Below, one piece after another: positions 53,140 to 62,218 of a DNA stretch of 64,000 nucleotides. Every line of letters begins with the position of its first letter. Within the stretch, counting starts at the first letter, position 1. The translations under genes and the position numbers were made by a program. The notes below the pieces were generated by a model. The model saw only the letters and a list, made by a program, of their open reading frames with translations. It was not told the origin of the DNA and made no database searches. The DNA comes from Cellvibrionaceae bacterium (GTDB lineage: Bacteria > Pseudomonadota > Gammaproteobacteria > Pseudomonadales > Cellvibrionaceae): positions 224,346 through 288,345 of the forward strand of contig JAGKWU010000005.1 of the NCBI GenBank assembly GCA_021151695.1, given 5' to 3'.

Positions 53140-53700
53140 ATGTCGTTCCTTGTCGTTAGTAGAAAAAAACGCATGATCTACGGTGTGGGCACTGTGTTGT
53201 TGCTTGCCACGCTTTTTGCTGTGCTCTTTTATATCAGCAAACCGCGTTATAAAGAGTATCCGCTGTTGATGACGGAAATCATGAAGGACAAAGAGCAGGG
53301 CACCATTCCTTTTTACGAGGCTCGTGCGGATGAGCAATGTGTGTCAGTAATTAACGAGGGTGAAACCCCTGGACTCAAAACCCCCGCATCTAAAAAGCCC
53401 TCAAAAAATCCGTTGGATGCGCCTCTTGTGCAGGCCTCAGCGCCCAAATGCAAAGGCCTCTTCAGCATTCCCGCCGATTATGCAAAGCTGGGCAAAGATG
53501 GTTTTGTCACCCTGATGCTGACTGTTGATAAAACCGGAAAAATCGAGCGCGGTGAAGTGGAAAAATCCAGCGGCTTTACTGATCTGGATGATCTGGCGGT
53601 TAAACAGGTTGCAGAAAATTGGAGCCTTGAACCTTGCAAAAAATTAGACAAGGCCGTCGCTTGTAAACAAAAAATCAAATTCCGCTGGGCGCAGCAATAA
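53140..53700 (+). CDS. Membrane-anchored protein with TonB C-terminal-like domain
   Basis: 186 residues from the ATG at 53140 (MSFLVVSRKKRMIYGV), 13 bases after relA, with AGAGAAG upstream. One membrane segment lies at about 12-34. Residues about 105-186 match the TonB-C fold used for multimeric contact (GFVTLMLTVDKTGKIERGEV, DLDDLAVKQVAENWSLEPC). The Pro-rich spacer of true TonB is short and Lys-rich, and no ExbB/ExbD genes are near, so it may be a TonB-like accessory protein rather than an energiser. It is possibly cotranscribed with relA. Confidence 0.8.
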   Translation: MSFLVVSRKKRMIYGVGTVLLLATLFAVLFYISKPRYKEYPLLMTEIMKDKEQGTIPFYEARADEQCVSVINEGETPGLKTPASKKPSKNPLDAPLVQASAPKCKGLFSIPADYAKLGKDGFVTLMLTVDKTGKIERGEVEKSSGFTDLDDLAVKQVAENWSLEPCKKLDKAVACKQKIKFRWAQQ

Positions 53701-53724
53701 GCTAGTGAACTACACCAGTCGATA

Positions 53725-54612
53725 TTATTGTCGGCTGGTGTCCTGGTGAAAATTAAATTTCATATTGCTAATAGTAGCTTTCCATACGCATCGCCATTCA
53801 CCCTCAGCGTACCATCCCACTTCACCGTAGCTGGGCACCCGCATGCCCGCTTGACTGACATAATGCGAGAAATGTCCCTCCCAAGGGGTTGGGTAATAGT
53901 CGCCATTGATTCTTTGATTCCGGGCGGGGGTATAAACTCCTGCCACTTCATCATTTTCGTTGAAGCGAAACTCCAGGGAAACACTTATGTTCCTATCGGT
54001 CAAGGTGGCGATGGCGGAGTGATCGTCGACCGGAGCCCATTCAACTCCCCCTCCAGGCAATAGTGCGGTCGGATACCAAACGGCTTCCGCCAAAAATCTA
54101 TGCAGGGCTCCGGTATTTAAGGCAGCTACATTGGACTCTGATCCCAAAGGGATCACAGAAAGAAAATCCACTTTGCTGGTACTTGCTCCCGACATGCAAG
54201 CATCAGACACGCGCAACCAGATCTTCCATAACAAATTGACTTTCGCTCCCCAGACAAATCCCGGTGTGATGGGTGTAGCCATATGTTTTGCGGTAAAGGT
54301 ATGCCAGGTGTTGGTCGATGTTTTGGTTCGCAACGCTCCTGTCTGCCTGATTTTGACCAGGCTTATTAATGGCTGCCCATCCTTTAATACATGTTTCAAA
54401 TATCGTGCAACAGGCGCAGGAAGTGTCTGTAAACCCGCAAAATTTACTCTCTGGGATATGGCCTGCGGAGAAACTTGCCCAGCGAATTGCCGTACAAGGT
54501 TGTTCTCCATATATTCAGGGATATGGCGCTCAAAATTTATTATCACTAATAGGGTAATCACCACACCGGGCACAGCTAGCAGGATGATCAAAAGCACAGA
54601 TGCTAATGGCAT
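53725..54612 (-). CDS. Conserved hypothetical membrane-anchored protein (DUF6544/DUF6920-like)
   Basis: 295 residues, start MPLASVLLIILLAVPGVVIT with one N-terminal membrane segment. The remainder resembles the DUF6544/6920 family: LPAPVARYLKHVL, then a beta-rich region with WHTFTAKHMATPITPGFVW, AEAVWYPTALLPGGGVEWAPVDD and VSLEFRFNENDEVAGVYTPARN. No function is known. The last bases overlap a small hairpin (53712-53741). It is isolated from other minus-strand genes. Confidence 0.75.
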   Translation of the reverse strand: MPLASVLLIILLAVPGVVITLLVIINFERHIPEYMENNLVRQFAGQVSPQAISQRVNFAGLQTLPAPVARYLKHVLKDGQPLISLVKIRQTGALRTKTSTNTWHTFTAKHMATPITPGFVWGAKVNLLWKIWLRVSDACMSGASTSKVDFLSVIPLGSESNVAALNTGALHRFLAEAVWYPTALLPGGGVEWAPVDDHSAIATLTDRNISVSLEFRFNENDEVAGVYTPARNQRINGDYYPTPWEGHFSHYVSQAGMRVPSYGEVGWYAEGEWRCVWKATISNMKFNFHQDTSRQ

Positions 54613-54966
54613 ATAAGTTCCAGATTTTCCTGTGATCTATTTAGCTTATGCCCTGCTCATTAGCGGGTATTGATATTAGTCAAGATTCCGGGGCGATCCT
54701 TAACATATCAAGCGCGATAATTAACAAATATTTCTTAAACGCATATAAAACGAAACCTTAATTTTAACTATGTCTTGCGCTTCGCCGCGTCAGAGGAGTT
54801 GCCTTGACGAAGGTCAAGTTTCCCGGGATTTATGCTCGTAGTATCTACTTATGCATAGGGTTCTCAATCTTAGGCACATCAAGATTCCTTTATACCAGCA
54901 ATGCTTAAGTTGACCGGTGTTGGCTAACGTAATTATGTGGAATGTCGTTCAGTTATCGGAGGTTTT
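54613..54966. promoter_or_regulatory. Intergenic region with FNR/Anr-like box before uspA-like gene
   Basis: 354 bases without a gene. At 54803-54818 a perfect inverted repeat CTTGAC-GAAG-GTCAAG contains TTGAC-N4-GTCAA, close to the FNR/Anr/Dnr consensus TTGAT-N4-ATCAA, 149 bases before the stress protein start. Universal stress genes of pseudomonads are commonly Anr targets. The rest is AT-rich with no clear feature. Confidence 0.45.
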
Positions 54967-55428
54967 ATGTTTAAAAAAATTCTTGTGCCTACAGATGGCT
55001 CTTCGCTATCAGAAAAGGCAGCCGATGCAGCGGTTATCTTCGCGGCAGGGATAGACGCTAAAATAGTGGCTATTTCGGTTGCTGATCCTTTTATACCAAT
55101 ACCTCCCATCATTGAAGGAATTCCTTTGGATCCCAATTTTTATGACGAGGATACGCGTCGTATTTTCGAAGCGCAGCCCGAGCAAATGGCAAAAAATAAT
55201 GTGCAATATGTCAAAAAACTCGCCGACAAAAATGGCGTGAGTTGCGAGGTGTTAACGGCGATCTCCGCCGACCCCTATGAAGAAATTGTACGCGCGGTGA
55301 AGGATTTTCAGTGCGATCTGATTTTTATGGCCTCCCATGGGCGCAAAGGTTTTAATCGCTTGATTTTGGGAAGTGAAGCGCAAAAAGTTATAGCTTATTC
55401 CGCTGTGCCTGTGTTGGTGTATCGCTAG
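54967..55428 (+). CDS. Universal stress protein (UspA family)
   Basis: 153 residues from the ATG at 54967 (MFKKILVPTDGSSLSEKA), preceded by CGGAGG. The ATP-binding pattern is GSHGRKG-like: FMASHGRKGFNRLILGSEAQKVIAYSAVPVLVYR. Single Usp domain. UspA proteins support survival under oxygen or nutrient stress. The FNR-like box upstream suggests induction at low oxygen. Confidence 0.92.
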   Translation: MFKKILVPTDGSSLSEKAADAAVIFAAGIDAKIVAISVADPFIPIPPIIEGIPLDPNFYDEDTRRIFEAQPEQMAKNNVQYVKKLADKNGVSCEVLTAISADPYEEIVRAVKDFQCDLIFMASHGRKGFNRLILGSEAQKVIAYSAVPVLVYR

Positions 55429-55531
55429 CTTGTAGATCAATTCAGGTTTCGGATCAAAGCGGATTTTTTTTACGCGGGATTTTGCCAACCGAAAAGTGTG
55501 AGCGTCAGGTGTGTTATTGTTTATTCAATTG

Positions 55532-57622
55532 TCATTCTTTATTTAACAGTGGCACCCTGATTAGCCTTTCGCCGTATCCCATCAGCGTGTGGCGTTGCTT
55601 GTCGATATAAAGTCCTTTAATGGAAGCTTGCGTAAACTCTGGCATTTTGTTCCAGGTCATTCCCAGGTCGCGCGAAAATAAAATGCGCCCACTACGTCCT
55701 GATACATACATAATTCCTGTGTCTTCATCGATTACAGGTGCGCGTAAGTTTTCTGATTCGGGAACAGGCACAGTTTGCCAATGCGCGCCCCGATCAGATG
55801 ATCGCAACATAGTGCCATGCAAACCTGTAGCGACTACTATATCGCCGGCAGCGACAATATTTTGAATAGCTTCTTTGGTATTGCTTGTTGTTAGTTGCCA
55901 GTCCTCGCCGCCATTTTCCGAGCGTAAAATAGTCCCCTGACTGCCGCTTGCGTAAAGATATTTATCTATGGCCGTTATGTTTTGTAAATTGGCGGTAGTA
56001 TTGCTCGGTAATTGTTGCCATCGTCGGCCATCCGACGAACCAAAAATGCCGCCGCCATTCCCAACAATAAAAAATTTTCGGTGGCTGGGGTCATAAATGC
56101 CATTCGATAAGGGTTGATCGGTAGCTATGGATATTGGTTGCCAGTTTTCCCCCTTATCGACGGAAAACAATGAATTGCCGGGGCTTGCGATGGCGACCAA
56201 GGTGTCACTGCTGTCGCTAATGATGTGATGAAAATAGCCTTTGCTGGCATCCTTGATTGATAGCAGGGTTTGCCAACGCTGGCCGTTATCAGTGGAACGC
56301 AAAATAGTGCCTGGTGGACCAGCAGCGTAATGCGCATCCCGGGTAATCAATAGGTAAAATAAAAAATCCTGTTCAGTAATTGCCGCCTGTGGTCGCTGCC
56401 AGCTTTCACCACCATCGCTACTGCGCAGGAGTAAACCATTTGCGCCGGTTAATACCAGGCTGTTATCCCGCCCCGGTTTTATCTGGTGGATGAAGTGGGA
56501 AATGGAAGGGCGTTGCATTATCCATTGTTTGCCGCCATCAGCTGATGTGGCGATAAAACCCCCGGGGCCAAAAGCGAATATGTCGTTTTGCGCTTCGGCG
56601 ATGAAGGTGATGTCGCTATTGAAATCGCTCCCCGATTTTTGCCAGACGCGGCCGCCATTGTCGGAATAAAAAATTCCGCTGCTACCGGCGGCAAGCAAAT
56701 GTTTGTGGGTTGCGTTATAGCCCACGTAGGTCAGAGGGCCTTCGGCGTGAAAGGCCACTCCCCAGTGGGCGCCTTCATCATCCGAAATATAAATATTGCC
56801 GAGGCTGGTAATCAGGCTTAGGGTTTTGTTAGTAACATCTTCAGCTACTCCCAGAAGCGCGCTATTGGGTTGAACACTAATTTCATCCCAGTGAATCAGA
56901 TCCTGCGATCGCCAGAGCGTCCCCTGGTCTGTTATCACAAGGAGATGGGTTTTTAAATCCAGCAGGCCGGTGATGGCTGCGCCTGTTATGGATAATATTT
57001 TTTGCCAGGTTCTTCCGCCATCCGCTGAATGCCCTACAAACTCTGGTCCTGTCCCCAATAGAAAATTATCACCGCGTGAAGAATATAGGTGAGTGATGCT
57101 CACCTGAGTGTCAGACCTTTGCCAGGCATTTTCGAGATTATCGTTATATAGGATTGCGCCACCGTCACTACCGATTAACCAGCGATTAAAACTGTGGTTA
57201 TAGTGACAGCTGAGGAAATTCTCCGCATGCGATACCAATGAAAGTTTTTTCCAGTTTTTCCCGTCATCGGTGGAGACTGCTATCAGTCCGTTGCTGCCAA
57301 CGGCCAGTATATGGTTGTTATTTTCATTGGCACAAAAGCCCATTACCGTTTCTGAAATTCCCTCCGTATTTGCTGCTCGCCACTGATTGTTTGTCTGGTA
57401 GATGATGGTTCCATCTGACCCCGCCAATAGGCCAGGCTTATCTTTGCGGTTTAATCCGGTGCTGATACTTGCGTTAATAATCCTGAGGTTGGCAATGGTA
57501 AAAGGCGCCGCTATAGCGGTGCGTTTTTCAGGCGTTACGCTGGGTTTATCTGACGATTTTTGATTGCAGGCCGTCAGGATCGCGCAGAGTCCAATTATTA
57601 AAAGTGGGTTGATAAAACGCAT
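55532..57622 (-). CDS. YCF48/BNR-repeat beta-propeller lipoprotein
   Basis: 696 residues if started at the ATG 57620-57622 (MRFINPLLIIGLCAILTACNQ); an ATG nine codons upstream (57649) is an alternative. The lipobox is LTAC. About 13 Asp-box/BNR-like motifs recur every 40-50 residues, such as STDDGKNWKKL, SADGGRTWQKI, SSDGGESWQRP, STDNGQRWQTL and SRDLGMTWNKM, often preceded by GxxGxIxxS as in YCF48/HCF136 proteins. These form one or two seven-bladed propellers. In non-photosynthetic bacteria such proteins are often linked to RND exporters, but none is adjacent here. Function unknown. Confidence 0.88.
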   Translation of the reverse strand: MRFINPLLIIGLCAILTACNQKSSDKPSVTPEKRTAIAAPFTIANLRIINASISTGLNRKDKPGLLAGSDGTIIYQTNNQWRAANTEGISETVMGFCANENNNHILAVGSNGLIAVSTDDGKNWKKLSLVSHAENFLSCHYNHSFNRWLIGSDGGAILYNDNLENAWQRSDTQVSITHLYSSRGDNFLLGTGPEFVGHSADGGRTWQKILSITGAAITGLLDLKTHLLVITDQGTLWRSQDLIHWDEISVQPNSALLGVAEDVTNKTLSLITSLGNIYISDDEGAHWGVAFHAEGPLTYVGYNATHKHLLAAGSSGIFYSDNGGRVWQKSGSDFNSDITFIAEAQNDIFAFGPGGFIATSADGGKQWIMQRPSISHFIHQIKPGRDNSLVLTGANGLLLRSSDGGESWQRPQAAITEQDFLFYLLITRDAHYAAGPPGTILRSTDNGQRWQTLLSIKDASKGYFHHIISDSSDTLVAIASPGNSLFSVDKGENWQPISIATDQPLSNGIYDPSHRKFFIVGNGGGIFGSSDGRRWQQLPSNTTANLQNITAIDKYLYASGSQGTILRSENGGEDWQLTTSNTKEAIQNIVAAGDIVVATGLHGTMLRSSDRGAHWQTVPVPESENLRAPVIDEDTGIMYVSGRSGRILFSRDLGMTWNKMPEFTQASIKGLYIDKQRHTLMGYGERLIRVPLLNKE

Positions 57623-57855
57623 TGATCGGCACGGCCTTAATAGGGTCATGGTAAATTCAGGATGAGTGTTATCGCATCGAAAATCCTTGTGGAAAATCAA
57701 TGACAATAAATTCGTTAATTAAAAAATATTGGGAAGACCAGTGCCGAATAAATAATTATTAGATTTTTGCGCCAGCAGTCCTGCACGTGAGAAACTTCAT
57801 CTGCCAGCGCTGAATAATTTATCACAAACTGTGCAAAAACCCATCATTAAAACTA

Positions 57856-57885
57856 TTGTCATACATAAAATTTTATTGTTATAGT
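57856..57885 (+). promoter_or_regulatory. Probable promoter of pectate lyase gene
   Basis: TTGTCA (57856-57861), 18-base spacer, TATAGT (57880-57885), giving a leader of about 55 bases. The rest of 57623-57945 is AT-rich with no other clear feature. Confidence 0.55.
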
Positions 57886-57945
57886 GATCTCGCTCGGAAT
57901 TTTTGCAAGCTAAACGCTAATCCCTTCTAGCTTGGAGTTTGCAAA

Positions 57946-58998
57946 ATGGTTAAAAAAATAATGATAAGTGCGTTACTGATTGGCCTCTCTGCCAGTGCCC
58001 TGGCCGCCAATCGTCCCAGTGGCTACACCACAATTTGTAAAATTGGCGAAACCTGTTCTGTATCTCAGTCCACTAACGTTGCTTTTGGTGCTGATGGCCG
58101 GTTCGTTTATAAAGTGCTTAATGGTACTTTCAGTTGTAGCGTAGCAACTTTTGGTTCTGATCCTGCACCTGATAAAACAGTAAAAGAGTGTTCGATTCCC
58201 ACAAGTGGTTCGGGAGTATCATCGAGCAGCGTGGCAAGCTCAGTGAAAACCTCCAGTTCATCCAGCTCCTCAGGTTCTGGTTCAACGGGTGGTAGTAGCG
58301 AGTGTGTTGCGGGTGCAACTATTGAGAACAAAACCGTTGACTGCGGTGGCAAAACTATCGGTCTGTCTTGCCCTGTCGGTGATGCGGAAGGTCAACCTGC
58401 GGTACTGACCTTGAAAAATGCAACAGTAAAAAATCTTCGCTTGTCGAAATCCGGCGGCGCTGACGGTATCCATTGTGAAAGCGGTAATTGCACGCTTGAA
58501 AATGTGGTGTGGGAAGATATCTGCGAAGATGCTGCCTCACTCATTAAGAGTGGCAAGAAGATGACTGTCTCTGGCGGTTCGGCTTACAACAGTGATTCAT
58601 CCAGCTCTCCAGGTGGCAAGCCAGATAAAATTTTCCAACACAATTCTATCAACAGTACCTTTGAAATCCTCAATGGTTTTACGGCGACGGGTGTGAATGG
58701 AAAATTGTGGCGTTCTTGCGGTAACTGTACTGGCAATGGCGGCCCACGTTATTTAGTCGTTAATAATGTGAGCATCCAGGGAAAAATTGGCAGTATCGCT
58801 GGTGTAAACCGCAACTACGGCGATAAGGCAACCATTCGTAATTTGAAAATCCAGAATTACAAAGAGGGTTCGCCTAGCGTCTGTGAGGAATATAAAGGAA
58901 TTGACAAGGCAACAACGAGCGGCGATGCACCCAAATACGGTGCCTACTGGAATACTGCTTATTGTGATGTCAGTAAGTCAGATGTGACTGCACTTTAA
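57946..58998 (+). CDS. Secreted PL3-family pectate lyase with N-terminal module and serine linker
   Basis: 350 residues. Signal peptide MVKKIMISALLIGLSASALA. An N-terminal beta module of about 65 residues with paired cysteines (TTICKIGETCSVSQSTNVAFG) is followed by a Ser-rich linker (about 86-118). The C-terminal catalytic domain (about 119-350) has the PL3 pattern: CVAGATIENKTVDCGG, LTLKNATVKNLRLSKSGGAD, GIHCESGNCTLENVVWEDICEDA, DKIFQHNS and a Cys-rich beta-helix. It cleaves de-esterified pectin by Ca2+-dependent beta-elimination. It is monocistronic with its own promoter and terminator. The N-terminal module may bind carbohydrate (inference). Confidence 0.92.
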   Translation: MVKKIMISALLIGLSASALAANRPSGYTTICKIGETCSVSQSTNVAFGADGRFVYKVLNGTFSCSVATFGSDPAPDKTVKECSIPTSGSGVSSSSVASSVKTSSSSSSSGSGSTGGSSECVAGATIENKTVDCGGKTIGLSCPVGDAEGQPAVLTLKNATVKNLRLSKSGGADGIHCESGNCTLENVVWEDICEDAASLIKSGKKMTVSGGSAYNSDSSSSPGGKPDKIFQHNSINSTFEILNGFTATGVNGKLWRSCGNCTGNGGPRYLVVNNVSIQGKIGSIAGVNRNYGDKATIRNLKIQNYKEGSPSVCEEYKGIDKATTSGDAPKYGAYWNTAYCDVSKSDVTAL

Positions 58999-59097
58999 GG
59001 CTGTCTCAACGATGGTGGCGCATACCGCACCGCATCACGAGATAACTTTAATGAATAATAAAATACATCAATAATCGGCTTGCAAAAATCCAGCAGG

Positions 59098-59123
59098 CCC
59101 TCTCTGGCAACAGAGAGGGTTTT
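59098..59123 (+). terminator. Terminator after pectate lyase gene
   Basis: CCCTCTCTG-GCAA-CAGAGAGGG and TTTT; the loop is a GNRA tetraloop. It ends 27 bases before the convergent gene. Confidence 0.85.
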
Positions 59124-59149
59124 AAATGGTCTCGGTTCCTTTAATGTTG

Positions 59150-60022
59150 CTACTGGATTTGCCAACCTGCTTTTAAACTCTGCCATATCTCATCAAATTG
59201 CTGTTGCTCATATTCGCGCAACACGGAAAACTGCTCTTCGCTGAGGTTCTGTTTGGCAACGCGTAAATAATTGTCTTTATAATCATGCAGTGCATCGTGC
59301 ATCTTCTCCGCGAGAAACTGGCGCTCCTCCGGTGTTGCGGTCGCAATGGTGTCAGCATTGTTTTGCATCAGGCGAGAGAACTCCTGCTTCTGTTCCAGCT
59401 TGGTTAACAGCAGATTGTTTTTGGTGGCTTCACTTAAATTATTCTGGTTGCCGAGTTTGCTGTAGAAGCTGTTCATTTGATATTGCTCATAGGCGGAATC
59501 TTTTAGCAGCTCGTACTTTTTTACTTCTTCGGGTTTAAGCAACTGCGCAATCTTGTGATCAACTTCGGCAACCATTTGCTGTTGCTTGGCAATGCTGGCT
59601 TTGAGTTCGGCGTCACTGGTGAAATAGCCCACATTGCTTGTGCCTAATATGCGTTCGCGCTCCAACAATAAATCGCGCAGTTTTTGCTGATCCTGATTGG
59701 AGAGGCTGAGCGAGCCAATTAACAGCGAGTATTTTTGCTCCAGCACGCGGCTGAGATTTTCTTGCTGCAACTGGGTGAGGGTATCGGTAGCTTTGCTGGT
59801 ATTGGAATTAGAGGGTGCCGTTGTGCTGATCATTTGTGCATGGGGGTTGATCAAGCGCGTGTTGCTTGCAGTGCTTTTACAATCGCCATCAGATGGCTTG
59901 CTATAAGCCGCCTGTTGCTGTGCCATTTCACTTTGCAGATTTTGGTGTTCAATAAAGAGCGATAGATAGGCAAAGCCAAGCCCGAATAGCAGGGCTGCCA
60001 GAATGCATGTCCAGATTTTCAT
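59150..60022 (-). CDS. Membrane-anchored coiled-coil protein of unknown function
   Basis: 290 residues. An N-terminal anchor (MKIWTCILAALLFGLGFAYLSLF) is followed by a largely helical, Gln- and Leu-rich protein with probable coiled coils (about 80-280; LQQENLSRVLEQKYSLLIGSLSL, KASIAKQQQMVAEVDHKIAQLL, EERQFLAEKMHDALHDYKDN). I do not recognise the family with confidence. It is superficially like lipase foldases (LifO), but their signature motif was not seen and no lipase is adjacent. It is monocistronic. Confidence 0.75.
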   Translation of the reverse strand: MKIWTCILAALLFGLGFAYLSLFIEHQNLQSEMAQQQAAYSKPSDGDCKSTASNTRLINPHAQMISTTAPSNSNTSKATDTLTQLQQENLSRVLEQKYSLLIGSLSLSNQDQQKLRDLLLERERILGTSNVGYFTSDAELKASIAKQQQMVAEVDHKIAQLLKPEEVKKYELLKDSAYEQYQMNSFYSKLGNQNNLSEATKNNLLLTKLEQKQEFSRLMQNNADTIATATPEERQFLAEKMHDALHDYKDNYLRVAKQNLSEEQFSVLREYEQQQFDEIWQSLKAGWQIQ

Positions 60023-60129
60023 ATTACCCTCGCGTTGTTTAGCCGTTATTGTTAGCCGAGAGGTAATGACCGAATGTTGTTTTTCTAAATTGTTTTAATT
60101 ATCGAATTGCGAAAACTTGTGCGGTGTGA

Positions 60130-60313
60130 GTTTGACGGAAGGGGTGTCTGTTTCGAAACCCTCAAGTCACGGACGACTTGAGGGAGCTACATGGGTGTAG
60201 CACGCATACAGCAAAACATGTTTTGCGCGTGCGGAACGCCAGCAAGAAATTGCTGGCAGGTCCCGCTTGTGGGTATTTATGCGTTTTCGAAACAGACACC
60301 CCTTGCGGCAAAC
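60130..60313. repeat. 184-bp foldback element with 29-nt terminal inverted repeats and four internal hairpins
   Basis: Outer arms at 60130-60158 and 60285-60313 pair at 27 of 29 positions, including a perfect 20-bp core (60139-60158 with 60285-60304). Inside lie CCCTCAAGTC/GACTTGAGGG, GCTACA-TGGG-TGTAGC, a CACGC...GCGTG stem enclosing the palindrome GCAAAACATGTTTTGC, and CCAGCAA-GAAA-TTGCTGG. No protein is encoded. It sits just downstream of argS and upstream of the coiled-coil protein gene. It looks like a MITE-like or repeated extragenic element, or a structured RNA; no clear target duplication is seen. Confidence 0.7.
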
Positions 60314-60334
60314 GGATTCGAAGTACCGTTTCTT

Positions 60335-62104
60335 TTACATTCTATCCATCACTTCAATACCAAGCAAATCCAAACCTTGCTCGATAGTGCGCGCCACCAA
60401 ATGGCACAAACGCAAGCGACTGTCACGCACCGCTGGTTCTACGCCATCCTTCAGGATTGGGCAGGCTTCGTAGAAGGACATATACAAGCTCGCCAAATCG
60501 TACAGATAAGTACACAGTAAATGCGGTAAAGCTTCGCGTGCAACTTGGTCCAACACTTCGCTGAATTGCAGCAATTTGATTGCTAATGCTTTTTCCTGCT
60601 CGCTGCCAATCAATACGGCTGTCTGCAATGATTCCGGTGAAACACCTGCTTTGCGGAAAATACTTTGTACGCGAGTAAAGGCGTACTGCAAATAGGGCGC
60701 CGTGTTGCCTTCAAAACTCAACATGGATTCCCAGCTAAAGATGTAATCATTAGTACGGGTTTTGGAAAGGTCAGCATATTTCACTGCGCCTATACCAACT
60801 TTGCGTGAAATCTCCGCGATCTCATCTGTACTAAGTTCCGCATTTTTTTCGCTAACGACTTGCCCAGCGCGCTCAACGGCTTCTGTCAAAAGTTCAGCGA
60901 GTTTTACTGTGCCGCCAGTACGGGTTTTAAAGGGTTTGCCATCGTTGCCCATCATGGTGCCGAACGCCAAATGTTCCAGGCTCACATCATCGCCCACAAA
61001 TTTTGCTTTGCGGGAAAGAGTGAAAACTTGCTGCATGTGCAATGACTGACGCGCGTCAATAAAATACATAATGCGATTGGCGCTGAGCTTGCTCACGCGA
61101 TAGCGTAATGCGGCGAGGTCAGTAGTTGCATACAAAAAGCCGCCGCCTTGCTTCTGGATAATTACAGGCGATGGGTTGCCATCTTTGTCGGCCAGCTCTT
61201 GCAGGAATACCACTTGCGCACCATCACTTTCAACCGCCAAGCCCTGGTCTTGCAACTCTTTTACAAGTGGGGCCAGATCGTCGTTATAGAAACTTTCTCC
61301 GCGTACGTTTTCATCGCGCAGGGTTACGTTCAGCTGCTCGTAAATTTCGGTGCTGTGATGCAGAGAAATATCTTTGAATTGTTGCCAGAGTTTCAGCATA
61401 TCGGCATCGCCGGACTGCAAACGCACTACGTAGCTACGCGCTTTATCGGCGAAGGCCGCGTCATCATCGAAATGTTTTTTGGCTTGCTGGTAAAACACCT
61501 CCAAATCTTTGAGTGCCATTTCGCCATCTTGATTGGCACCGAGCTGTTCTTCCTGCGTTTTATTAAGAGCCTCTTCGAGTTCGGCAATCAACATACCAAA
61601 CTGCGTACCCCAATCACCCACATGGTTTTGGCGAATGACGTTATGGCCCTGGAACTCCAGCAAACGGGCAAGGGCATCGCCGATGATGGTGGAGCGCAAG
61701 TGGCCCACATGCATTTCTTTGGCGAGGTTGGGGCCGGAATAGTCGATGACGACAGTTTGGGGAGCGCTGGTGGTGGCGATATTCAAGCGCGTATCTGTCT
61801 GCGCATTGGCCACTTGTTGGCCAAGCCAGGTTGGGTTCAAGTGAATATTGATAAAGCCAGGGCCGGCAACTTCAAGTTTATCGGCAATACCATCCAGCTC
61901 AGGTGTCAGGGCTTCCAGGATACGGGCGGCCAGCTCGCGCGGGTTGGTACCCATGGCTTTGGCGGCACCCATGGCGCCGTTGGCCTGGTAATCGCCAAAA
62001 CCGGCCTTTTTGCCGGGCGCTATCAGCGCTGGCTGTTCAGCAGGCACACCACAGGCGGCCATAGCGGAGAGGACTTTTTCGTTGAGCAGTTCACGGATAT
62101 TCAT
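60335..62104 (-). CDS. argS: Arginyl-tRNA synthetase
   Basis: 589 residues. The N-terminal additional domain (about 1-110) has MNIRELLNEKVLSAM and GFGDYQANGAM. The class I signature is AKEMHVGHLRSTIIGDAL (HIGH-type HVGH). The catalytic and DALR anticodon-binding domains (about 470-589, ending LDLLGIEVMDRM) complete the usual length. ArgS lacks a canonical KMSK, as expected. It charges tRNA-Arg. It is divergent from the enoyl-CoA hydratase gene. Confidence 0.96.
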   Translation of the reverse strand: MNIRELLNEKVLSAMAACGVPAEQPALIAPGKKAGFGDYQANGAMGAAKAMGTNPRELAARILEALTPELDGIADKLEVAGPGFINIHLNPTWLGQQVANAQTDTRLNIATTSAPQTVVIDYSGPNLAKEMHVGHLRSTIIGDALARLLEFQGHNVIRQNHVGDWGTQFGMLIAELEEALNKTQEEQLGANQDGEMALKDLEVFYQQAKKHFDDDAAFADKARSYVVRLQSGDADMLKLWQQFKDISLHHSTEIYEQLNVTLRDENVRGESFYNDDLAPLVKELQDQGLAVESDGAQVVFLQELADKDGNPSPVIIQKQGGGFLYATTDLAALRYRVSKLSANRIMYFIDARQSLHMQQVFTLSRKAKFVGDDVSLEHLAFGTMMGNDGKPFKTRTGGTVKLAELLTEAVERAGQVVSEKNAELSTDEIAEISRKVGIGAVKYADLSKTRTNDYIFSWESMLSFEGNTAPYLQYAFTRVQSIFRKAGVSPESLQTAVLIGSEQEKALAIKLLQFSEVLDQVAREALPHLLCTYLYDLASLYMSFYEACPILKDGVEPAVRDSRLRLCHLVARTIEQGLDLLGIEVMDRM

Positions 62105-62218
62105 GGTATGGATACGGACAATTCTGGCTGATAGGAGAGGGGGCGAATTGTACCCTATACTTGCTGCTAGTCATAACCACTGCCGACCCTGGCAGCTCAA
62201 CATAACAAGGACATTCCC

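Noticed and set aside
53712..53741. ACACCAG...CTGGTGT hairpin as terminator of the TonB-like gene
   Set aside because: No T-run, and it overlaps the 3' end of the convergent coding region; too weak to call.
59150..60022. Lipase chaperone (LifO) assignment for the coiled-coil protein
   Set aside because: Length and anchor fit, but the foldase signature and a neighbouring lipase are missing; left as unknown.
61148..62131. 327-codon plus-strand open frame opposite argS
   Set aside because: Antisense shadow of the well-supported ArgS; no domain, no ribosome site.
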